Assembly: GCA_946803715.1 (NCBI GenBank)
Contig: CAMPET010000074.1
Location: 83,368-97,161 of the forward strand
Source: Beroe ovata
Lineage: Eukaryota; Ctenophora; Nuda; Beroida; Beroidae
Length of the DNA: 13,794 bases
Direction: 5' to 3'
Both the position numbers and the translations under genes were made by a program. Below, piece by piece: positions 8,931 through 13,794 of the stretch. The notes under the pieces were generated by a model. The model searched no databases. It was not told the DNA's origin and worked only from the letters and a program-made list of their open reading frames with translations. How positions within the stretch are numbered: position 1 is the stretch's first letter; each line of letters starts with the position of its first letter.

Positions 8931-9086
8931 AGCACGTGCTGCAGACACTAGTACGAGTATAGCACGTGCTTCATACACTAGCACGTGCTGCAGACACTAT
9001 ACATGTATAGCACGTGCTTCATACACTAGCACGTGCTGCAGACACTAGTACATGTATAGCACGTGCTTCATACACTAGCACGTGCC
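8931..9086. repeat. Phased array of seven AGCACGTGCT E-box palindromes
   Basis: The 10-bp palindrome AGCACGTGCT starts at 8931, 8961, 8980, 9009, 9028 and 9058, with a seventh copy ending in CC at 9077. Spacing alternates 30-19-29-19-30-19, so this is a minisatellite of about 49 bp with two sites per unit. The units read roughly: site, GCAGACACTAGTACATGTAT, site, TCATACACT. Each core is the CACGTG E-box bound by MYC/MAX, USF and similar bHLH factors, and it also contains the ACGTG core of hypoxia-response elements. It lies in the last putative intron of gene A. Confidence 0.95.
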
Positions 9087-9121
9087 ACAAAAGCTCTAGT
9101 ACGTGTAAGTACTATAGCTTC

Positions 9122-9153
9122 TGTAAGTTTTTCTACGTGTAAGTTTTTCTACG
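9122..9153. repeat. 16-bp tandem duplication before the last acceptor
   Basis: Two adjacent copies of TGTAAGTTTTTCTACG (9122-9137 and 9138-9153) lie 15 bases before the gene A terminal exon and contribute to its pyrimidine-rich approach. Confidence 0.9.
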
Positions 9154-9168
9154 CCCTTATTATTACAG

Positions 9169-9288
9169 TCCTACTCCGAATACTTTTCATCCAACAACTA
9201 CCGACAGTCTTCCGTACTGCTTACTGATCATAGAGTTAGCCACTTGCCAGAAAGTTTTGGTGGATCAGTGACTCCAATTGGGGAATGA
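9169..9288 (+). CDS. Gene A, terminal coding exon
   Basis: This follows a good acceptor, CTTATTATTACAG, and enters in phase 0, as the donor at 8429/8430 requires. It encodes 39 residues before TGA at 9286-9288: SYSEYFSSNNYRQSS, then VLLTDHRVSHLPES, then FGGSVTPIGE. It is Ser/Tyr/Asn-rich and again looks disordered. Joined as 4240-4373, 8210-8429 and 9169-9288 the coding length is 474 bases, an open frame of 157 residues plus stop. Using 8184-8429 together with a 5008-5097 exon (if one base at N belongs to it) would give about 196 residues. No AATAAA was seen shortly downstream. A GT-rich stretch at about 9385-9410 could be a downstream polyadenylation element, but that is weak. No family recognised. 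Confidence 0.55.
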   Translation, partial: SYSEYFSSNNYRQSSVLLTDHRVSHLPESFGGSVTPIGE

Positions 9289-10172
9289 AATCGATGGTTT
9301 GAATCCATTTGAGGGAAGAGTGTTTCTTGTCCTCCCTTCTAAAGAGTCTCTCACTTCATATTCGGTGTATTTGATGTGATCTGCTGTGGTTAGGGGTGTG
9401 GTGGATGTAGTATACTCCATGTTTGGTTCATATTGTGTCAGTTTATTATGTTGGTTGTATAATGGGTAAGTACTATAACACTGTCATTCATGAATTTGTA
9501 GTAATTGAATATATTCATAGTCAACATCATAAAATTCAGTGCATTCAACAGCAGCATGAGGGTAAAAGTTGTTTCTACAACGATCATTAAGCTGCATTTG
9601 GTAATTGTATTCCATAAGTTTCTAACGTTGTCAAAGTTGACCCAGTAGTAGGTCAACTCTATGTTTTTTAGTGTTAGAAAACATGGTTATCGCATGAAGA
9701 ATGGTCGATGATCGTGTTACCAATTTCGTATTGGTTTGTGTTTGTAAATATAAACTCCACTCTTATACGATCCCCCTCTTATCCTTGTTTTTTCTAGTCA
9801 CCCATAAAGCACGTGCTCATATGCACGTGCTCATATGCGCGCGCATCGCTGCATATATGTGCGATATTCCATTATATTTGCAGCCATGTATTATACAGTG
9901 CTACTATACTATGACTACGAAACTACGAAACATCATACTGTTTAAAGATATCGACATACCACTCTCCAATGCTGAGAATATTGAATATAGGAAGTCTCAT
10001 GTATCGGTTTAGTCTGTCTATACTTGTATACGGTATGCGTTCCTTTTCAATTCCTAGGGTTAGAAATTGCTCGAGTAATCATTGCATTTTCATTACATAT
10101 TTTGATGTCTGTAATAGCGTTTACAACCAATTTCACGATTGAGAGTATGCAGACTGCAGAGAGTATACAGAA
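9289..10172. other. Intergenic stretch downstream of gene A
   Basis: No gene recognised. A GT-rich patch lies near 9385-9410. An AGCACGTGCT palindrome at 9808-9817 starts a two-copy 14-bp repeat (GCACGTGCTCATAT) that runs into GCGCGCGC near 9837. Open frames at 9438-9656 (minus) and 9701-10012 (plus) have no splice or family support. Confidence 0.5.
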
Positions 10173-10210
10173 AGTTGTACGTGCTAATTGAACTGTGAGC
10201 ACGTACAACT
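10173..10210. repeat. Inverted repeat with 13-bp perfect arms
   Basis: AGTTGTACGTGCT (10173-10185) and its exact reverse complement AGCACGTACAACT (10198-10210) flank a 12-base loop. The arms contain ACGTGCT, a half of the AGCACGTGCT decamer seen in the 8931-9086 array. It could be a cruciform or hairpin, or a pair of divergent protein sites. Confidence 0.9.
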
Positions 10211-10241
10211 CTCTATGCAGATTCCTTATATTAATCCATTA

Positions 10242-10356
10242 CGTGTCCACTTCCTATATACATAGTATAATATGTCGTGTCCACTTAACCACATGTCCAC
10301 TTTATGTCGTGTCAACTTTATGTCTTGTCCACTAAATTTCGTGTCCACTGTCCACT
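10242..10356. repeat. Irregular array of seven GTCCACT motifs
   Basis: Copies of CGTGTCCACT(T), or close variants, lie at 10242, 10276, 10293 (ATGTCCACT), 10308 (CGTGTCAACT), 10324 (CTTGTCCACT), 10340 and 10350. All are in the same orientation. Spacing varies, unlike a simple tandem repeat. They lie roughly 180-300 bp upstream of the CRE/TATA cluster, so a role as clustered regulatory sites is possible. Confidence 0.75.
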
Positions 10357-10538
10357 GTATGGATATGTTGTCACAACAACTCGTGGTGTGGTCGAACAAG
10401 GTATGGGATATATCCCGCTCGCTAGAATTTGTATAATCTTTGCATATACACTTCTACATATCCGTCTAGGAAAATCGACAATCGGTAAACGCAGTGCATG
10501 CTTCAAAGTCGTGTTTTTCCGATTTTGCTATTACAAAT

Positions 10539-10601
10539 TGACGTCACATCCTATAAAAACGCTTTTCCAAGTTCTTACTATTTTTGTTTTTGTCTATAAA
10601 A
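10539..10601 (+). promoter_or_regulatory. Putative promoter: CRE octamer plus two TATA boxes
   Basis: A perfect CRE, TGACGTCA, lies at 10539-10546. It is followed by TATAAAAA at 10552-10559 and TATAAAA at 10595-10601. The second TATA box sits 77 bases before the ATG at 10678. With initiation about 30 bases after the TATA, a 5' leader of around 50 bases would result. CRE sites are bound by CREB/ATF-type bZIP proteins. The arrangement is seen directly; promoter activity is inferred. Confidence 0.45.
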
Positions 10602-10677
10602 CATCTGCGTGTTTTTATACCGAAATAAGCTTTTCTGGAACAATAGGAATCAAGAAACACAAAAGTTTTTACAAAAA

Positions 10678-10759
10678 ATGAGTGCACCCGCGATCTCAAC
10701 ATATCAAGGTCTCTACAGAGGTCAAAGTCTTTACTCTGTAGCTACAGCCCTCCCTACAG
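10678..10759 (+). CDS. Gene B, putative first coding exon
   Basis: The ATG at 10678 has A at -3 and lies downstream of the CRE/TATA cluster. The exon encodes MSAPAISTYQGLYRGQSLY followed by SVATALPT, and ends at CTACAG|GTATCA with one base left over (phase 1). That base joins the acceptor at 12566/12567 to make a Glu codon and keeps the frame open. If not spliced here, the frame runs into an 11-bp minisatellite and stops at 10878, which argues for a donor near this point. The protein is not recognised. The alternative is that this is a chance open frame. Confidence 0.35.
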
Positions 10760-10820
10760 GTATCAATATTGTGACGGGTGCAGTACCCCTGAGTGACCTT
10801 GCGCCGTCTCTCACTCACTA

Positions 10821-10923
10821 TTACCCCTGTCTTACCACTGTCTTACCCCTGTCTTACCCCTGTCTTACCCCTGTCTAACCACTGTCTAACCACTGTCTTA
10901 CCCCTGTCTAACCACTGTCTAAC
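10821..10923. repeat. 11-bp minisatellite, about nine copies
   Basis: Tandem units of TTACCCCTGTC and TAACCACTGTC alternate with little other variation, giving nine full copies and a partial one. It lies in the putative first intron of gene B. The TTACCCC word superficially resembles telomeric repeats, but the 11-bp period does not fit a telomere. Confidence 0.95.
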
Positions 10924-11383
10924 AATCTCCCTGGACCCGTGAAGCTGCCCGTGAAGCTAATCCACATTCCGCACGTCACGATACCAGCATGTCTCGTGTA
11001 TGATGACGTATATTGAGCGTGCTCATATTCTGCGGTCAACAAGATCACGATCATTGCCACAAGAGAATTAACTGCGATTGTCTCACGATACAATCGATGA
11101 GGAAGTAAAATTCTGAAAGTTTGTTCCCTCTGCCATTCTTTTCATGTCCCATCTGATTGTTTATTTTCTGAAGGATCATTGCGCACCATATTTTCTTTTT
11201 ATCTTTAAATTGATCAGCTTCACTCTGATGTAAACGTCATACTGATGTCATATTGATGTAAACGATCGACGTCATTTAGGTGCCATACAACATACTGTAA
11301 TGTCACATGGTAAAGCAAACCCGTGATATGACATCCACCACCATATGTATTACAACTACCTGTCACAGGACCTGTCACTGTAG
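10924..11383. other. Putative gene B intron, unassigned
   Basis: Somewhat GC-richer patches (about 10925-11020) give open frames on the plus strand, but no good acceptor/donor pair flanks them. From 11220 to 11300 there are several ATGTAAACGTCAT-like words. No gene is called. Confidence 0.4.
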
Positions 11384-11393
11384 CATACCTATA

Positions 11394-11418
11394 GGGGGGG
11401 ACACACACACACACACAC
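11394..11418. repeat. G7 run followed by (AC)9
   Basis: A run of seven G bases is joined directly to nine AC units. It is embedded in open frames on both strands, which makes those frames suspect. Confidence 0.95.
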
Positions 11419-11606
11419 GCCCCCTCACACGGTAGAGGTATGTGCAGCGGCATCCCTGGAGCACATGATGATGTCACACGATAGCATATACCATAGGTAT
11501 CCGTATAGGACACAATTAACACAGCCCCTGGAGCTGGCCATGGATCAGCAGCACGCACTTCATACTCTCGTACTGTGGGAACTGTGGGAACTGTTCTCAC
11601 CTTCAG
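11419..11606. other. Possible coding patch, strand unresolved
   Basis: The plus frame is open from 11384 and includes LELAMDQQHALHTLVLWELW. The minus frame is open from 11729 to 11220 (169 codons) and includes PGAVLIVSYTDTYGICYRV. Both run through the (AC)9 run and the 19-bp minisatellite, which is unusual for real exons. I cannot choose between them, and neither may be real. Confidence 0.15.
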
Positions 11607-11694
11607 AGTACTGCAGTTCCCACAGAGTACTGCAGTTCCCACGGAGTACTGCAGTTCCCACAGAGTACTGCAGCTCCCACAGAGTACTGCAGTA
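11607..11694. repeat. 19-bp minisatellite with an upstream inverted copy
   Basis: Four units of AGTACTGCAGTTCCCACAG (11607, 11626, 11645 and 11664, with single-base variants) are followed by a 12-base partial unit. Each has AGTACT and CTGCAG palindromes. Just upstream, CTGTGGGAACTG occurs twice (11573-11584 and 11582-11593) and is the reverse complement of the unit's CAGTTCCCACAG, so the block can fold into 12-bp hairpins. Confidence 0.95.
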
Positions 11695-12566
11695 CTTATA
11701 GTCGTGGCTTGTTTCAGACGCTGTTTCACATGGAGTTTATCAGTTGCTGATCCTCCTTATAGTGCTGAAGTTGTAAGTCCTAGTCCTAGTCTTACAAGTC
11801 CAGCATGCACAGTTGCGCAGAGCAAAATCCATAAATGACTTCATGGGAAAAAGCCTCTTATCGCTTGTCCTTGAAACTTTGATGGCTACGGCCGAGTGGA
11901 CACTGATCAGTGATCTCACTCTAGGCGAATAGTAATATGATGTGAGCAAGAGATGATACCTATAATTCTCACTGAACTTTTCATCTGCCTGCTAAAGTAG
12001 GGTCCCACTATGCAACCCTATCCAATATGCCCACTTACTGTCCATGTATGAGCTCTATAAGATAATTCGTATCTTTCACGTACTATATATTGGGTGGACG
12101 GGTCACGGGATCGTGTCATAGCTCTGTAAAATATAGCAATGTAGTGCGAGTTTTATTATTTGCTTGATGTTATCAGACATCATAATGACATGGATGAATT
12201 ACAAATTTAATTCGTTGTAGCTTTCTATATCACATGATGCACTACGTCACGATTGTTGCAGTCCTTTTGTTTAGATCCTATATTGCGGTCACGCGTGGTG
12301 CATATATATTACATTTATTCACTGAATTTTGTAGCATATGATATGCATGAAGTAAGCTCAGTGCTATGTTTCTCCCCTCGATTTTGAATACGTTTTGCAC
12401 AAGTTACCTACCTGCGGTTGCCCCACTTACATAGCATCCTGCTTACCTGGGTTAAGATGCACATTACACATGATCTAGCGCCTATAACATCGAGTGTTGA
12501 CCCCTCATCAAGCATGTGCTAAACTATCCTAGCCCTAGGGCAACCGGCAACTCTTAGTTTCTTCAG
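11695..12566. other. Unassigned, putative gene B intron 3' part
   Basis: A good acceptor-like CTTGTTTCAG ends at 11717. The plus frame that follows it is open to TGA at 11836-11838 and contains a donor-like GTT|GTAAGT at 11772. Its phases do not fit the flanking gene B exons, so it is not called. The rest is AT-rich with no recognised gene, although a pyrimidine-rich CTCTTAGTTTCTTCAG ends the stretch. Confidence 0.4.
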
Positions 12567-12802
12567 AAATTACTGTGTGTTCATTACAAAAAATTGCAAT
12601 GAACATTGTACATTGGTTGAGTAACATAATGTTCCAATACCTACGCTTAGAATTATTCAAATCTGGAGGTAGGTTCAAATCAAAAGCTAGATTGTCTCGT
12701 ACGATCCCAAATAAACAGACAGCGTTTGAGGAAGAGTTAATGACCCCCGACCCATTGAAATTAATACACAATGTACCTCGAGTATCAAAGCATATTGTAG
12801 AG
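12567..12802 (+). CDS. Gene B, putative internal exon
   Basis: This follows a strong acceptor (TTAGTTTCTTCAG) and ends at GTAGAG|GTACAC, entering in phase 1 and leaving in phase 0. It gives 78 codons: ITVCSLQKIAMNIVHWLSN, an aromatic/basic stretch with LFKSGGRFKSKARLSR, then TAFEEELMTPDPLKLI and VPRVSKHIVE. The mix of amphipathic and charged segments is more protein-like than the 193-codon minus-strand frame that overlaps it (13116-12535). It joins in frame to 10678-10759, though further exons could lie between. No domain recognised. Its downstream partner is uncertain; the frame opening at 13242 is phase-compatible but has a weak acceptor. Confidence 0.4.
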
Positions 12803-13040
12803 GTACACTGCTTTCTCCTGCTTCTCAGTATACGCTTTAGATGGGTACATTGTGTCGATTTAATGTGACGAATTTGTATGAAATTTTGAAATATGTATAC
12901 ATCCTCTATTCTCTGTACGAAGCCCCTATCATTTGTTTCGAGTGATGTGTATTGGGTTGATACCTTGCTTCTATCTATGAACAGGCTAGGTAGGTATTCA
13001 GTTTTGGATATCGAGGAATATAGTAGAGAGTAAGCGAAAC

Positions 13041-13184
13041 GTGTACATCGTACACAAAGTACATAGCACACTGTTATACATTGTACACTGTACATTGTGT
13101 ACTTTATATAGTACACTGTACATCTTACACACTTAGATATGTATAATACATAGTTTACTGTAAATTGTACATTCTACAATGTAC
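13041..13184. repeat. Degenerate GTAC-rich repeat
   Basis: About ten GTAC words lie in roughly 140 bases, mostly within TGTACA/TTGTACACTGTACATT-like phrases in both orientations, so many small inverted repeats are possible. No clean period is visible. Confidence 0.7.
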
Positions 13185-13190
13185 CAGCAT

Positions 13191-13418
13191 TTTATTATGC
13201 TCATACACACCGTAATCGTCTATTGTATTTAAAAAGTGGAGGTCCTCGACCGAATACAAAAGATCTTATTTTCTCCTTCTGCTAACGACTCATCCGAACA
13301 CGCGGTCTCTATCTCATTAGATAGAGCTCGTAGTATATTCCAACTTGTGTTTTCTCTTCGTATGTTGTCATTAATCATTGTTGATTTTGTGCGGGAGAAT
13401 TGCTGCCAGACCACGTGA
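13191..13418. other. Opposed open frames, strand unresolved
   Basis: On the plus strand, 13242-13418 is open from a weak acceptor (AAGTGGAG) and includes SISLDRARSIFQLVFSLRML. On the minus strand, 13414-13229 is open and includes WNILRALSNEIETACSDESL. The minus frame ends in TAA, with an AATAAA signal (minus strand, 13196-13191) about 35 bases beyond. It could be a terminal exon of a minus-strand gene or an internal exon of gene B. Evidence is balanced. Confidence 0.25.
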
Positions 13419-13521
13419 TGTTTTATATCGTGTACGTGTCATGCACTATTCTGCACGTCACCATCTCGTATTCTCTCTATTTCACTACGTCTTGCAAATT
13501 GCAATTTCATCTGTTTTGTAG

Positions 13522-13714
13522 TTTTTCTCCCATCCCACGCGTTGGACTCGATAACATCTCGAACTGTATATCCCCAGAGTCATATCACCATGGCAACAAA
13601 GATGACAGAATGACACCTGCACTGCAGGTGTCAGGGGAATACGAATTACCTCTCGCTCTCTCGTGGATCATCACCTCCATACAATACACCTACTCGACCG
13701 TAGCGAGAGAGTAG
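13522..13714 (+). CDS. Possible plus-strand terminal exon
   Basis: The block follows a good acceptor, ATCTGTTTTGTAG, and is GC-richer than its flanks. It encodes FSPIPRVGLDNISNC, then a polar stretch with HHGNKDDRMTPALQV, then a more hydrophobic end before TAG at 13712-13714. It enters in phase 2, which does not match the phase-0 donor at 12802, so another exon would be needed between. No family is recognised. A competing minus-strand model overlaps it at 13650-13774. Confidence 0.2.
13611..13633. repeat. 23-nt palindrome with a single central base
   Basis: TGACACCTGCA (13611-13621) and TGCAGGTGTCA (13623-13633) are exact reverse complements around one C. The arms contain CACCTG/CAGGTG E-boxes, the class bound by Snail/ZEB-type zinc fingers and some bHLH proteins. 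Confidence 0.9.
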
Positions 13715-13774
13715 TCCCAGACACACGACTACACCCCCTCCTCGCAGACACATCCCCAGCTGCTGTGACGTCAT
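13650..13774 (-). CDS. Possible minus-strand first exon
   Basis: On the minus strand an ATG at 13774 opens a 41-codon frame ending at a strong donor, GAG|GTAATT (phase 2). It begins MTSQQLGMCLRGGG, then VVVCLGLLSRYG, and ends polar (GGDDPRE). The hydrophobic stretch near residues 15-22 could be a weak signal peptide. The frame is in GC-rich sequence, and a CRE octamer (13766-13773) overlaps the ATG. No phase-compatible next exon was found, so this is tentative. Confidence 0.2.
13766..13773. promoter_or_regulatory. CRE octamer TGACGTCA
   Basis: The third perfect CRE palindrome in the window, next to the right-hand (AC)n run. Confidence 0.45.
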
Positions 13775-13780
13775 AGTGTG

Positions 13781-13794
13781 ACACACACACACAC
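13781..13794. repeat. (AC)n microsatellite at the right window edge
   Basis: Seven AC units run to the last base, mirroring the left edge. The true length cannot be known from this window. Confidence 0.95.

Noticed and set aside
8743-9048. 101-codon open frame with repeated Ala/Ser/Thr segments
   Set aside because: Its C-terminal third is translated E-box minisatellite, and the rest lies in the putative gene A intron with no splice sites.
9298-9310. T-loop-like GGTTTGAATCC, possible tRNA
   Set aside because: No matching acceptor, D-arm or anticodon stem could be folded around it.
10304-10681. 125-codon plus-strand open frame
   Set aside because: It begins in the GTCCACT array, spans the CRE and both TATA boxes, has no splice support, and overlaps the proposed gene B leader.
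10821-10923. Internal telomeric repeat
   Set aside because: The TTACCCC words come in an 11-bp period with CTGTC, which is not a telomeric repeat pattern.
11220-11729. 169-codon minus-strand open frame
   Set aside because: It starts in the 19-bp minisatellite and passes through the (AC)9 run, producing repeated residues. It may hold a real patch but not a whole gene.
12535-13116. Longest open frame in the window, 193 codons on the minus strand
   Set aside because: Its N-terminal part comes from the GTAC-rich repeat, its composition is Cys/Ile/Tyr-rich without any recognisable motif, and the plus-strand exon candidate 12567-12802 inside it has better splice sites.

Overview
This window looks like nuclear DNA from an animal, most likely a non-vertebrate metazoan. 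It is AT-rich and full of (CA/TG)n microsatellites and short minisatellites. It has no bacterial operon layout and no ribosome-binding sites, and its coding potential comes in short blocks bounded by GT/AG splice signals. I cannot name the species. Both ends of the window are (AC)n runs and there is one N at 5007, so it is probably one contig whose ends broke in microsatellites. No open frame is long enough to be a gene without splicing, so the coding calls are exon inferences rather than homology calls. I recognised no protein family with confidence.

Layout: 1-2600 is mostly non-coding, with TG-rich tracts, an 18-bp palindrome at 767-784 and a 16-bp duplication. A compound minisatellite with hairpin-forming units lies at 2604-3046. 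3070-4239 has no convincing gene. Gene A (+ strand) is the best-supported gene. Its first coding exon is 4240-4373, its Ser/Pro/basic exon is 8184 or 8210 to 8429, and its terminal exon is 9169-9288 with a TGA stop. These three exons join without a frame break to give a predicted 157-residue, mostly disordered protein. A further 30-codon block at 5008-5097 may be an extra or alternative first exon, but the single N falls exactly at its left edge. The introns of gene A hold a long pyrimidine/G-quadruplex tract, a large TG tract and a seven-copy E-box array (8931-9086).

9289-10240 is intergenic. From about 10170 to 10680 there is a promoter-like cluster: an inverted repeat with ACGTGCT arms, seven copies of a GTCCACT motif, a full CRE octamer, two TATA boxes and then an ATG at 10678. 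This may start gene B (+ strand): exon 10678-10759 followed by 12567-12802, which are phase-compatible. The putative intron holds an 11-bp and a 19-bp minisatellite. The last kilobase has GTAC-rich degenerate repeats and several open frames on both strands whose strand I could not settle.

No rRNA, tRNA, CRISPR array, intact transposon or viral gene was recognised. The most unusual features are the 24-bp perfect palindrome lying between two alternative acceptors of gene A exon 3, the regularly phased AGCACGTGCT array in the next intron, and the hairpin-bearing compound minisatellite.
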